The position numbers and the translations under genes were made by a program. From the NCBI GenBank assembly GCA_043425375.1, contig JBHWQC010000065.1:1-44901 (forward strand): a DNA stretch of 44,901 nt, written 5' to 3'. Positions 16,109 to 24,554 of this stretch are shown here, one piece after another (positions within the stretch are counted from its first letter, which is position 1; every line of letters begins with the position of its first letter). The notes beneath the pieces are model-generated. The model had not been told where the DNA came from and searched no databases. It saw nothing but the letters and a program-made list of their open reading frames with translations. The DNA comes from Atopostipes sp043425375. GTDB taxonomy: Bacteria > Bacillota > Bacilli > Lactobacillales > Carnobacteriaceae_A.

Positions 16109-17014
16109 CTACTCCTCGATGACTTCATTCCAAGCGTCAAAATAATTCAAGTAAATGCCTTGGATTTCTTCCAAGTTTAAATTTTCAATTGGATTTTTGT
16201 TATTGACGATTAAGACAATTCCATCAATTGCGATAGGTTGTGAATCAATCAGTTCTGCCATTTCACCTTCATCTGGATCTCGTGATGTCATACCAATGTC
16301 TGAAGTGCCATCAATCGCCGAAGTAATTCCTGCGCCAGAACCGGGAGCTGTGATATCAATCGTGACATTTGGGTTCAAATCCGTATAAGCTTCTGCAAAA
16401 CGAGAAATGGTAGGTTCAACAGAGGTGGACCCGACAATGCTGACGTTACCTGACATCCCAGAAGCTTCATATTCTGGTGCGTCTGGCTCAACTGAAACAT
16501 ACCCGGTATCAGAAACAATTTCTTGGGCTTGGGCGGAGAACATAAAGTCCCAAAAGTCTTGGGCAACCTCACTCAACTCTTGCCCGTAGACCACGCTGAA
16601 ATTACGAATGAGCGTGTAATCACCAGCTTGAATATCTTCTGCTGTGGGTTCTGCTCCCTCAACAGAAATGGCTTTGACCGTATCATTTAATGAGCCTAGT
16701 GAAATATAACTAATTCCATACATATCACCAACAACTGCCTGCATTGATCCATTGGTTGTATTTTGAACTGTCGCATAAGGTGATATAATATCGTCTCCAT
16801 TCTCATCCACAAGACCTGTGATTTCGGTAAAAGCGGTACGTGTTCCAGAACCAATTTCACGTGTATAAGCGTGAATTCCTCTATTAGGATCAAATTCACG
16901 ATTGCCCCCAAGATTATCAATATTTGCAATAAAATAGACAGCAAGTCCTAAACCAACAAGGGCTCCCCAAAACCACCATTGTTTATAGATTGCTTTATTT
17001 CTTCGATTATTCAT
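16109..17014 (-). CDS. PstS-like phosphate-binding protein with circularly permuted lobes
   Basis: This 301-residue protein has an N-terminal membrane anchor (about 12-30, WWFWGALVGLGLAVYFIA) with no lipobox cysteine. In ordinary PstS the GSTSVEP-SGAGITSAIDGTSDIGMTSRD half comes first and the TREIGSGTRTAF half second. Here the order is reversed: TREIGSGTRTAFTEITG is at about 51-67 and the segment ending VSDTGYVSVEP at about 163-173. The normal N-terminal lobe (VSIVGSTSVEPTISRF at about 189-204, GAGITSAIDGTSDIGMTSRD at about 226-245) then runs to the C terminus (IEEIQGIYL-like strand, DAWNEV). Phosphate-contacting motifs of both halves are retained, so binding is plausible. No pstCAB genes are adjacent. 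The start is at ATG 17014 behind AAGGAG. A phosphate-sensing or scavenging role is inference. Confidence 0.85.
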   Translation of the reverse strand: MNNRRNKAIYKQWWFWGALVGLGLAVYFIANIDNLGGNREFDPNRGIHAYTREIGSGTRTAFTEITGLVDENGDDIISPYATVQNTTNGSMQAVVGDMYGISYISLGSLNDTVKAISVEGAEPTAEDIQAGDYTLIRNFSVVYGQELSEVAQDFWDFMFSAQAQEIVSDTGYVSVEPDAPEYEASGMSGNVSIVGSTSVEPTISRFAEAYTDLNPNVTIDITAPGSGAGITSAIDGTSDIGMTSRDPDEGEMAELIDSQPIAIDGIVLIVNNKNPIENLNLEEIQGIYLNYFDAWNEVIEE

Positions 17015-17172
17015 TCTTAACTCTCCTTAAACTATCCTTGTCATTTTTGTTCTAAGAATCCCCCATATTCCTAGAAAAAACAATCAATTTGCTCCTTACT
17101 AGATTATAGGAAAAAGGGGTTAAAATCAATCGTTTCATAAAAGATGAGGGGATTCTAATTCCCTGTATTAGT

Positions 17173-17201
17173 TTGACTTAATTAAAAGTTTAGTGTAAGC
17201 T
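17173..17201 (+). promoter_or_regulatory. Probable promoter of the metal ABC operon
   Basis: TTGACT at 17173-17178 and TAAGCT at 17196-17201 have a 17-base spacer. The -10 is imperfect and lies inside a palindrome, as expected for a repressed metal-uptake promoter. Confidence 0.5.
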
Positions 17202-17204
17202 AAA
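17189..17204 (+). promoter_or_regulatory. Candidate DtxR/MntR-family operator
   Basis: The palindrome TTTAG-N6-CTAAA overlaps the -10 region of the operon promoter. Its half-sites resemble those bound by DtxR-family metalloregulators (MntR, SloR, TroR). Repression by such a regulator with Mn2+ or a related metal is inferred; the regulator gene is not in this window. Confidence 0.5.
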
Positions 17205-17248
17205 AATATAATTTTAGAGATGATTGATAAACTGAGAGGGACATTTTT

Positions 17249-18199
17249 ATGTGGCAAATAGTGAAAAAGAAAGCGAGTTTCATTGGAAACCTACTCCTTG
17301 TATTATTCGTTCTTGTTGGATGCAGGGAATTTACCAACGATGCGACTGACTCGAATGATGGAAGAATTAATGTGGTGGCAACTACTACAATGATTACAGA
17401 TTTACTTGAGATTATCGGGGGAAACCGAATCCAAATAGAAGGCCTTATGGGACCGGGGATTGACCCACACGGTTACCAAGCTTCTGCATCTGATGTGGAT
17501 AAAATGTTCCAAGCAGAGATTGTAGCTTACAACGGCATGGATTTAGAAGGACAAATGGGTCGTGTCTTTAGTGAATTAGAAAATTTAGATAAGACAGTGT
17601 TAGTTATGGAAGAGGCAATAAACCAAATGGCCATTCTTGATTCTGATGAAGAAGATTTACATATGGATCCGCATATTTGGTTTAGTGTACCATTATGGGC
17701 AGAAACTGCCGATTATGTCACAGCCTCACTCAGCGACTATGACTCAGAGAATGCTTATTATTATGAAGAAAACAATGCGCAGTACCAAGAAGAGCTGCAA
17801 ATGCTAGACACTTATATTCGCAACCGGGTGGAAGAAGTGCAAGAGCAAAGCCGTTATTTGATTACCGCCCATGATGCTTTTAAGTATTTTGGCGAAGAAT
17901 ATGGCTTTGAAGTTGTCGGGCTACAAGGGTTAAACACACAAACAGAGGCAGGTACACGCGATGTCAGTAATCTCGCGCAGTTTATTGTAGAGAATGAAAT
18001 CAAAGCAATTTTCATTGAAACGTCAGTCCCAACGCGTACCATCGAGGCTCTGCAAGAAGCTGTCCAACAAAGAGGCTGGCACGTAGAAATTGGCGGGGAG
18101 TTATTCTCCGATGCTTTAGGGGATTCTTCGCAAGATGCAGAAACCTATTTAAAAATGTATAAACATAATATTGATACAATTGTCGATGCACTTAAATAA
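17249..18199 (+). CDS. Metal ABC transporter substrate-binding lipoprotein (TroA/ZnuA type)
   Basis: This 316-residue lipoprotein has the lipobox LVGC with Cys25 as the acylated residue. It is a cluster A-I (SBP_bac_9) protein. Putative metal ligands are His74 (GIDPHGYQ), His142 (DPHIWF), His208 (ITAHDAFKYF) and Asp288 (LFSDAL). In Mn-specific PsaA/EfaA-like proteins the third ligand is Glu, so His208 points to the TroA/ZnuA-like ligand set; Zn or Mn remain possible. There is no long His-rich loop between the lobes, only DSDEEDLHMD. It is the first gene of a four-gene operon (binding protein, ATPase, two permeases), as in troABCD or Bacillus mntABCD. A DtxR-type palindrome lies at its promoter. 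Confidence 0.9.
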   Translation: MWQIVKKKASFIGNLLLVLFVLVGCREFTNDATDSNDGRINVVATTTMITDLLEIIGGNRIQIEGLMGPGIDPHGYQASASDVDKMFQAEIVAYNGMDLEGQMGRVFSELENLDKTVLVMEEAINQMAILDSDEEDLHMDPHIWFSVPLWAETADYVTASLSDYDSENAYYYEENNAQYQEELQMLDTYIRNRVEEVQEQSRYLITAHDAFKYFGEEYGFEVVGLQGLNTQTEAGTRDVSNLAQFIVENEIKAIFIETSVPTRTIEALQEAVQQRGWHVEIGGELFSDALGDSSQDAETYLKMYKHNIDTIVDALK

Positions 18200-18226
18200 A
18201 AAGAAGAGAATAAAAGGAAGAGATGT

Positions 18227-18979
18227 ATGGAAGAAAAAGCCATCAATGTTGAAAATATGACTGTAGCTTATCACGCGCAACCCGTAATTTGGAATATCAC
18301 TTCCCAGTTTCAGAAAGGTAAATTAACGGCGATTATAGGACCAAATGGAGCGGGGAAATCAACTTTCCTCAATACAATGGTTGATTTAATTAAACCTATT
18401 TCTGGAGAGGTCACTTTTCGAGTCAATCACACCTGGCAAGCATTCAAAGATGTGCAAAAACACATTGCCTATGTTCCGCAAAAAACAGCCGTAGATTGGG
18501 ATTTTCCGGCGACCGTCTTGGATGTCGTGGTAATGGGCCGCTACGTGCATTTAGGTTGGATCAAACGTCCAAAAAAAGCGGATGTTAAAATGGCCGAAGA
18601 AAAATTGGCTCAAGTCGGCATGCTAGAGTATAAAGACCGTCAAATTAGTCAGCTCTCCGGTGGGCAGCGACAGCGTGTTTTCTTAGCAAGAGCTTTAGCA
18701 CAAGAAGCGAAGATTTATCTCTTGGATGAGCCTTTTGCTGGCGTCGACATTAAAACAGAGAAAGTCATTATCACCTTGCTTCGCGAATTGGTCGAGGAGA
18801 ATAAAACGGTCGTAGTGGTGCACCATGACTTACAGACGGTGGAAGAATACTTTGATGAAGTGCTTTTCTTAAACAAAGAAGTGGTTGCTTTTGGACCGAC
18901 AGAAGAAATCTTTATAGAGGAATACATTGAAGAAACCTACCGACGCGACCATAATGCGCAAGGAGTGGAAGAGGGATGA
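18227..18979 (+). CDS. Metal ABC transporter ATP-binding protein
   Basis: This 250-residue ATPase powers the metal importer. Walker A is GPNGAGKST near 38-46, the ABC signature is LSGGQRQR, Walker B is YLLDEPF followed by AGVDIKT, and the switch histidine is in VVVVHHD. It starts at ATG 18227 behind a GGAAGAG site, 27 bases after the binding-protein stop. The stop codon overlaps the next start (ATGA), indicating coupled translation with the first permease. Confidence 0.94.
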   Translation: MEEKAINVENMTVAYHAQPVIWNITSQFQKGKLTAIIGPNGAGKSTFLNTMVDLIKPISGEVTFRVNHTWQAFKDVQKHIAYVPQKTAVDWDFPATVLDVVVMGRYVHLGWIKRPKKADVKMAEEKLAQVGMLEYKDRQISQLSGGQRQRVFLARALAQEAKIYLLDEPFAGVDIKTEKVIITLLRELVEENKTVVVVHHDLQTVEEYFDEVLFLNKEVVAFGPTEEIFIEEYIEETYRRDHNAQGVEEG

Positions 18980-19896
18980 TGGAAGAAATCTTACTCGTTT
19001 TATCCGACTATACCTTTCAAATTGTTGCCTTAGGGACTGGAATATTAGGTTTAATGAGTGGTGTGATTGGTTCTTTTACAACCCTGCAAAAAGAAAGTTT
19101 ACTAGGTGACGCGTTGAGCCATGCAGCACTTCCAGGAATCATCCTTGGTTTTTTAATCATTGGCCGAAAAGAATGGGCTTTTTTACTCACAGGAGCTTTA
19201 ATCAGTGGACTCTTAGCTACCTTTATCATTCAATGGATGAATCAAGGGAATAAAGTAAAGTTTGATAATGCCTTATCTCTTATTTTATCGAGTTTCTTTG
19301 GTTTCGGTTTAGTGTTAATGACTTTCGCTCAGCGTTCGCCAAATGCTAATCAGGCGGGGATAGAAAATTTTATTTATGGCCAAGCTTCTTCTATGTTAAT
19401 TCGAGATGTGCAGGTATTATTGATAGCGACAATAATAGGTATCGGTTTAATCTTACTTTTTTGGAAAGAATTAAAAATATTAACTTTTGATCCCCAATAC
19501 ACAAAAACGTTAGGCTTTAACACTCGTTTTCTTCGTTTTTTAGTTTCAATGATTATGGTGATTACCATCATATTGGGCTTGGAGTCCGTTGGGGTGATCC
19601 TGATGAGTGCCCTGCTTGTTGGACCAGCAGTAGCTGCGAGACAGTGGACCAATCGGTTAGGGATTATGGTGACTTTATCTGGAATCTTTGGCATGGTATC
19701 AGGGTTTACAGGCACATTAATGAGTTCTTTATATGCACAGATTCCAACAGGGCCAACGATTGTCGTCGTTTTAAGTCTGATTATTTTTGTAAGTCTTTTA
19801 TTTGCGCCTCAAAGAGGAATATTAGCAACAAGACGAGAGCATCGATTGCAAAAAAAGAAATATGCAAGAATACTTGACCAAAATGTAACGAGATAA
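18976..19896 (+). CDS. Metal ABC transporter permease, first subunit
   Basis: This 306-residue ABC-3 family membrane protein has about eight or nine hydrophobic helices. Conserved features are ESLLGDALSHAALPGI near 40, the cytoplasmic loop around FDPQYTKTLGFNTR, and ESVGVILMSALLVGPAVAARQ near 200. The start at 18976 overlaps the ATPase stop; the next codon is also ATG (18979). It has a basic C-terminal tail. It pairs with the following permease; having two different permeases is typical of TroCD/MntCD systems. Confidence 0.92.
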   Translation: MMEEILLVLSDYTFQIVALGTGILGLMSGVIGSFTTLQKESLLGDALSHAALPGIILGFLIIGRKEWAFLLTGALISGLLATFIIQWMNQGNKVKFDNALSLILSSFFGFGLVLMTFAQRSPNANQAGIENFIYGQASSMLIRDVQVLLIATIIGIGLILLFWKELKILTFDPQYTKTLGFNTRFLRFLVSMIMVITIILGLESVGVILMSALLVGPAVAARQWTNRLGIMVTLSGIFGMVSGFTGTLMSSLYAQIPTGPTIVVVLSLIIFVSLLFAPQRGILATRREHRLQKKKYARILDQNVTR

Positions 19897-19909
19897 GGAG
19901 TAGATGGAT

Positions 19910-20809
19910 ATGTGGTTAGATATTTATTTAGTGGCGATTGTCGTCGCCGTTGCTTGTGCTTTACCGGGTGTATTTCTTGTGATTCGAGGAACGACAATGC
20001 TTTCAGATGCTATTACCCATTCTGTCTTGCTTGGGATTGTCCTTGGTTTTTTTATTACCCAAGATCTAAATTCTCCTTTGCTCATTATTGGGGCGACGAT
20101 TACAGGGTTGATTGTGGTTTGGTTGATTGAATCGCTGCAACGAACAGAATTAATGAGCAGTGATGCGGCCATAGGGATCACCTTTCCACTATTTTTTAGT
20201 TTAGGCATTATCTTAATTACTCGTTATGCGGGAGATGTACATTTAGATACAGATTCAGTCTTGATGGGAGAACTCGTTTTTGCCCCTTTTAGTCGCGTGA
20301 CACTCTTTGGACTGGATTTCGGACCAGAATCTTTGTGGTCAATGTTGATTATTTTAAGCCTGAACTTCCTCTTTATTTATTTATTCTTTAAAGAGTTGAA
20401 AGTCACCACCTTTGATCCTGTTTATGCGGGAGTCATTGGCATTTCACCTGCATTGATGCATTATGGTTTAATGGGGCTGGTGTCATTAACCGCTGTCGGG
20501 GCTTATGATGCGGTAGGTTCAATCTTAGTCGTGGGCTTTATGGTCGGGCCTGCATTGAGTGCTTATCTGTTAACCAATCATTTAAAGAAGATGCTTGGAA
20601 TAGCTGTCCTGTTTGCCATCGTTAACAGTGTCGTCGGAATTACTTTTGCCCGTTATTTGGATGTCTCATTAGCAGGCATGCTTGCTGTCGTTACCGGAAT
20701 TACTGCTTTCCTTACCTTTTTATTTTCACCCAATAAGGGATGGATTAAGCAAAGAATAATGCACAATCAGCAAAAAGAAGCTTTTGAAAGATGGCTGAAA
20801 ACCCAATAA
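19910..20809 (+). CDS. Metal ABC transporter permease, second subunit
   Basis: This 299-residue ABC-3 permease is homologous to its neighbour: RGTTMLSDAITHSVLLGIV, then FDPVYAGVIGISPALMHYG, then DAVGSILVVGFMVGPALSAYLL. It has about eight helices. AGGAG at 19896-19900 is nine bases from the ATG at 19910 and only three from an in-frame ATG at 19904, so 19910 is preferred. It is the last gene of the operon, and a strong terminator follows ten bases after the stop. Confidence 0.92.
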   Translation: MWLDIYLVAIVVAVACALPGVFLVIRGTTMLSDAITHSVLLGIVLGFFITQDLNSPLLIIGATITGLIVVWLIESLQRTELMSSDAAIGITFPLFFSLGIILITRYAGDVHLDTDSVLMGELVFAPFSRVTLFGLDFGPESLWSMLIILSLNFLFIYLFFKELKVTTFDPVYAGVIGISPALMHYGLMGLVSLTAVGAYDAVGSILVVGFMVGPALSAYLLTNHLKKMLGIAVLFAIVNSVVGITFARYLDVSLAGMLAVVTGITAFLTFLFSPNKGWIKQRIMHNQQKEAFERWLKTQ

Positions 20810-20818
20810 TAAAACAAT

Positions 20819-20859
20819 AATCTCTTGAGCAGATAATTTTCATCTGTTCAAGAGATTTT
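20819..20859 (+). terminator. Terminator of the metal ABC operon
   Basis: A stem of about 16 bp (20819-20834 with 20842-20857, one G-U or mismatch) encloses a 7-base loop and ends in TTTT. Confidence 0.85.
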
Positions 20860-20947
20860 CGCTTGGTTAGTCGAATTTCCGTTTTGATGCTTTTTTTGGT
20901 AGAATAAGAGTGTATGAAACAGGCAAAAGTAAATGATGAGGTGCACT

Positions 20948-21772
20948 ATGAATAATCAGCCCATTGGATTTTTAGACTCCGGTGTTGGAGGTTTAACAGT
21001 TGTAAAAGAAGTCATGAAGCAGCTGCCTCATGAACAAATTTATTATATTGGAGATTCGGCACGAAACCCCTACGGACCCAGATCAATGGAAGAAGTCCGG
21101 AAATTTACACACCAACTTGCAAACTTTTTAACAGAGAAAAAGATTAAACTGCTGGTCGTTGCGTGTAATACAGCAACGGTGGCCGCCTTAGAAACATTAA
21201 AAGAAGCATTACCGATACCAGTGATTGGCGTCATTGCTTCGGGTACGCAGGCTGCCGTTTTACAAACAGCCAACGATAAAATTGGTGTGATTGGAACCTT
21301 GGGGACGATTGAATCGAAAGAATATGAAAAACAAATTTTAGCAAAAAAAAATAAAGCCACAGTCATTGGCGTCGCTTGCCAAGAATTTGTAGCGATTGTA
21401 GAAAAAAATCAATTTGAAAGCGACTATGCGAAAGAAGTGGTGGATAAAGAACTAAGTCCCTTCAAAAATACGGGAATTGATACTCTCGTTTTAGGATGTA
21501 CACACTATCCGCTACTGCAACCGATTATTCAGGACTATTTCGGCACAGATGTGTCCTTAGTGGATCCAGGTGTAGAAACCGCGAAAGCTGTTGAAGAATA
21601 TTTAAGTGAACAACGGTTGCTGAATGAAACAACACGTCATTCGAAGCAGCACAAGTTCTTTACCACGGGTTCTGCAGCTGATTTTAAGCAAACCGCAGAC
21701 ACCTGGCTCGATTATAAAAATTTTATCGTAGAAGAAGTTACATTAGAGGAGCTTAAGGGAAATGGCAACTAA
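20948..21772 (+). CDS. murI: Glutamate racemase
   Basis: This 274-residue enzyme makes D-glutamate for peptidoglycan. The catalytic cysteines are Cys73 in VACNTATV and a second in VLGCTHYPLL near 184, with Asp10 in FLDSGVGG. The frame is open from 20933, but GATGAGGTG places the start at ATG 20948. Its end overlaps the rdgB start by 11 bases, as in many Firmicutes (racE-ysnA). The following genes rdgB, a phosphodiesterase and cbpB probably share the transcript. Confidence 0.96.
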   Translation: MNNQPIGFLDSGVGGLTVVKEVMKQLPHEQIYYIGDSARNPYGPRSMEEVRKFTHQLANFLTEKKIKLLVVACNTATVAALETLKEALPIPVIGVIASGTQAAVLQTANDKIGVIGTLGTIESKEYEKQILAKKNKATVIGVACQEFVAIVEKNQFESDYAKEVVDKELSPFKNTGIDTLVLGCTHYPLLQPIIQDYFGTDVSLVDPGVETAKAVEEYLSEQRLLNETTRHSKQHKFFTTGSAADFKQTADTWLDYKNFIVEEVTLEELKGNGN

Positions 21773-22361
21773 AAAAATAATCATTGCAACCCGAAACAAA
21801 GGAAAAGCAAAAGAATTCGAAGGACTATTTCAAGCTTATGGCTATGCAATAGAAACCTTGCTTGACCATCCAGAAATTCCAGATATTCCAGAGACCGGCA
21901 ACACCTTTAAAGAGAACGCTTATGAAAAAGCCTCTGTTTTAGCTAAAGAGTTAGAGACGATCGTTCTGGCGGATGATTCGGGGTTAGAAGTGGACGCTTT
22001 AGATGGCGCTCCAGGTATCTATTCTGCTCGTTATGCGGGCGAGCATGGAAATGACCAGAAGAATAATCAAAAACTCTTACAAGAGTTAAAGGAGTTAGAA
22101 ACAGAGAATAGAGACGCGAATTTTATTTGCTCCCTCGTGTTGGTCGGACCAGATAAAGAACCTTTATTTGTAGAAGGCAAAGTCTATGGAAGAATTTTAA
22201 AAGAACCGCGCGGAGAGAATGGATTTGGTTACGATCCATTGTTTTACATTCCTGAGAAAGAGAAAACAATGGCAGAACTGACAAGTGAAGAGAAAAATAA
22301 AATCAGCCATCGAGCAAAAGCTATACAACAGCTGGAAGCCCATTTAGATGAATGGTTGTAG
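21762..22361 (+). CDS. rdgB: XTP/dITP diphosphatase (non-canonical purine NTP pyrophosphatase)
   Basis: This 199-residue HAM1/RdgB-family enzyme cleaves dITP, XTP and ITP to monophosphates, cleaning the nucleotide pool. Family motifs are ATRNKGKAKEF near the N terminus, VLADDSGLEVDALDGAPGI with its catalytic Asp, GRILKEPRGENGFGYDPLF, and SHRAKA near the end. The start at ATG 21762 lies within the 3' end of murI behind GAGGAGCTTAAGGG. Length is normal. Confidence 0.96.
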   Translation: MATKKIIIATRNKGKAKEFEGLFQAYGYAIETLLDHPEIPDIPETGNTFKENAYEKASVLAKELETIVLADDSGLEVDALDGAPGIYSARYAGEHGNDQKNNQKLLQELKELETENRDANFICSLVLVGPDKEPLFVEGKVYGRILKEPRGENGFGYDPLFYIPEKEKTMAELTSEEKNKISHRAKAIQQLEAHLDEWL

Positions 22362-22394
22362 GACGAAATAATTTGAATGCTAGGGAGGATTCTG

Positions 22395-22904
22395 TTGAAA
22401 CTATTAGTTGTAAGTGACAACCACCGTGATGAAGCGTCGTTAAAAGAGTTGATTCATCTTTATAAAGGGGAAATCGATTTGTGGCTTCACTGTGGCGATT
22501 CTGAATTTGGTGAGGACCACCCGGTATGGGAAACATTTAATACTGTTCAAGGAAATATGGATTGGGAAGACAATTTTCCTCAAATCAGAGTAGAAGAAAT
22601 AGAAAATAATCGCTTTGTTCTATTACATGGACATAAGCATCGGGTAAAGCGAGATTTAAAGCCAATGGCGGAAGTTGCATCAGCCAATAATGCCTCCATT
22701 GTTTTTTATGGACATACCCACGTCGCAAAAGTAGACCAGCAAAATGGTATTTATTTTATCAATCCGGGCAGTATCACTCAACCGCGGGGAGAGAGTAAAA
22801 TAGGTTCTTATGCGATTTATGAAGAGAAAGAGAATGAGCGTTTTATTCGTTATTACGATTGGAACCATAATGAAATGAATGAGCTTTCACAAAAATTAAA
22901 TTAA
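22395..22904 (+). CDS. YfcE/MJ0936-type metallophosphodiesterase
   Basis: This 169-residue calcineurin-like phosphoesterase has its metal ligands in VVSDNHRD (Asp-x-His), LHCGDSE, GNMDW, LLHGHKH and YGHTHV, all in order. Members act on cyclic or linear phosphodiesters; the natural substrate is unknown. AGGGAGG at 22382-22388 sits seven bases before TTG 22395, giving the expected start MKLLVVSDNH; the upstream ATG at 22377 lies before that site. The rdgB-yfcE order is usual in Bacilli. cbpB follows. Confidence 0.92.
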   Translation: MKLLVVSDNHRDEASLKELIHLYKGEIDLWLHCGDSEFGEDHPVWETFNTVQGNMDWEDNFPQIRVEEIENNRFVLLHGHKHRVKRDLKPMAEVASANNASIVFYGHTHVAKVDQQNGIYFINPGSITQPRGESKIGSYAIYEEKENERFIRYYDWNHNEMNELSQKLN

Positions 22905-22940
22905 CTAAAGACGTATAATGTAAATAGGGAGGCAGTACTT

Positions 22941-23420
22941 ATGATTTCAGAGCGAATGGAAAAGATGTTAGTGAATGATGCAGAAGATCTTGTAAAGCCG
23001 GCTAGTGAAGTGGCGGTAGTAGGGGATCAAAATACTTTGGACCATGCACTGCTGCTGATGACCTCAAATAAATATTCGGTAGTTCCTGTGATTGACCACA
23101 AATCAAGGCTAAAAGGGTTAATCTCTATGCCTTTGATTATGGAAGCGATTATAGACATTGAGGATGTTCAATTTGATCAGCTTGCTGAATTTAAAGTAGA
23201 AGAAGTAATGGCAACAGACTTTCCAGTGACCACAATGGCTTTTGAATTGGAAGACGTTCTACGTACTTTGATACATAACGCCTTTATCTCTGTAGTAGAT
23301 GATGAAGGGGTTCTTATTGGCATTATTACCAGACATGAATTACTCACCGGTTTAAACCGCATCGTGCATAATTTTGAACGGATTTATGAAGTGGAAGAAA
23401 GAGAAATCGAACATGTATAA
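22941..23420 (+). CDS. cbpB: c-di-AMP-binding CBS protein CbpB
   Basis: This 159-residue protein is two CBS modules with almost nothing else: the first around NTLDHALLLMTSNKYSVVPV and the second around FELEDVLRTLIHNAFISVVD ending GIITRHELL. Length and pattern match Listeria CbpB and Bacillus DarB (YkuL), which bind c-di-AMP. In its c-di-AMP-free form that family activates the (p)ppGpp synthetase Rel and, in Bacillus, pyruvate carboxylase. Binding here is inferred from family. It lies at the end of the murI-rdgB-yfcE run and is convergent with an MscS-type channel gene. Confidence 0.88.
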   Translation: MISERMEKMLVNDAEDLVKPASEVAVVGDQNTLDHALLLMTSNKYSVVPVIDHKSRLKGLISMPLIMEAIIDIEDVQFDQLAEFKVEEVMATDFPVTTMAFELEDVLRTLIHNAFISVVDDEGVLIGIITRHELLTGLNRIVHNFERIYEVEEREIEHV

Positions 23421-23460
23421 AAAAGACATCTTCTCGCAGTCGACGAGAAGATGTCTTCTT
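23418..23460. terminator. Bidirectional terminator between cbpB and the MscS-type gene
   Basis: A perfect 14-bp stem (23422-23435 with 23443-23456) with a 7-base loop is flanked by A6 to the left, which reads T6 on the minus strand. It ends both convergent genes. Confidence 0.85.
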
Positions 23461-23462
23461 AT

Positions 23463-24368
23463 TTAGCGTTCTAAATCAATATCGTATTCTCCATATGGCA
23501 AATCGATGCCTGCTTTTGTTAATTCTTGAATATAGACTTCATAAAATTTATTCATTACACCAAACTGTTGTCCAGCTTCTGTATATAAAATAACACGCAG
23601 AACCATTTGACCTTTCATATTTGACGCAAATAAAATATCACTTGGCGGAACAGTAATCTCTGGAAATTCAGGTACAAGGCGATTATTCACTTCAGTAATC
23701 ACCGATCGTACAGTGTCTAAATCCGTATCGTGAAATAAGTTAACTTCGATCATTGCACGCATATCGCCTTTTGATTTGTTGCTGATAATCAAAATTTCTC
23801 GATTAGGAATATAATGAATGGTCCCATCAAAGTCCTTTATTTGAGTGGTTCGTAAATTAATATTCATAACCGTTCCAGAAATCTCTTCAATCGTCACGCT
23901 GTCTCCAATATCTAGTTGGTTTTCACTTAAAATCGTCATTCCGTTTACCAGATCAGAAACAAAGCCCTGAGCACCCAAAGATAAAGCCAAACCAGCAACA
24001 CCCGCACTAGCTAAGAGGGAACCGACAGGGAAATTTAAAATATCTAACAAGGTATAAATTAAAAAGAAATAGAAAATGGTATGGTAGACATTTTTTGTAA
24101 TTCGATACAATGTTTCTTGGCGGTTTTTTCGGTGGCTCTTTCTTTTCAGATACGGTTTATAGACTTTTTCAATAAGCCACTTTGTAAAAACATTTATCGC
24201 AAAAAAGATGAGCAAAGTAAAAAGGACACGAATCCCTGTAAAGAAGAGCTGACGGGATACTGTCTCCCAATTAAAGGTCGTAATTAATTGTTCTAAAAAT
24301 GTCGGATTTTCAATTTCCTCAAGGGGTAATTCCTCTAGCGTTTCCGTTGCATAAAATAATAAATTCAT
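23463..24368 (-). CDS. Small-conductance mechanosensitive channel (MscS family)
   Basis: This 301-residue protein has three membrane helices (about 42-68, 92-112 and 118-140). The third pore helix has the Gly/Ala pattern LLASAGVAGLALSLGAQGFV, the MscS hallmark. A beta domain (IGDSVTIEEISGTVMNINLRT) and an alpha/beta vestibule follow to the C terminus. It should release solutes under membrane tension. It resembles Bacillus YkuT, and ykuT lies near ykuL (the cbpB homologue) in Bacillus, which matches this convergent pairing. The ATG at 24368 lies behind GAAAGGAT. Confidence 0.93.
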   Translation of the reverse strand: MNLLFYATETLEELPLEEIENPTFLEQLITTFNWETVSRQLFFTGIRVLFTLLIFFAINVFTKWLIEKVYKPYLKRKSHRKNRQETLYRITKNVYHTIFYFFLIYTLLDILNFPVGSLLASAGVAGLALSLGAQGFVSDLVNGMTILSENQLDIGDSVTIEEISGTVMNINLRTTQIKDFDGTIHYIPNREILIISNKSKGDMRAMIEVNLFHDTDLDTVRSVITEVNNRLVPEFPEITVPPSDILFASNMKGQMVLRVILYTEAGQQFGVMNKFYEVYIQELTKAGIDLPYGEYDIDLER

Positions 24369-24554
24369 TAAATAAATAATCCTTTCGTATGTATAGTTAT
24401 AAGTTAATCTCCTCTCATTTTAGCAAGAATATCTTCAAAATACAGTTTTTTCTCTTAAATATTCTCTAAACTCGTGTTGTATAATTTGCAAAAATCAAAG
24501 CCATAATGGTAAGCTAAACATATAAATTAATAACAAAGAAAGAGAGTGATAAGA
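24369..24554. other. Intergenic region between the divergent MscS-type and ytxG-like genes
   Basis: This 186-base gap holds no gene. A TATAAT at 24480-24485 could be the -10 of the ytxG-like gene, but the matching -35 is weak. Confidence 0.3.
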
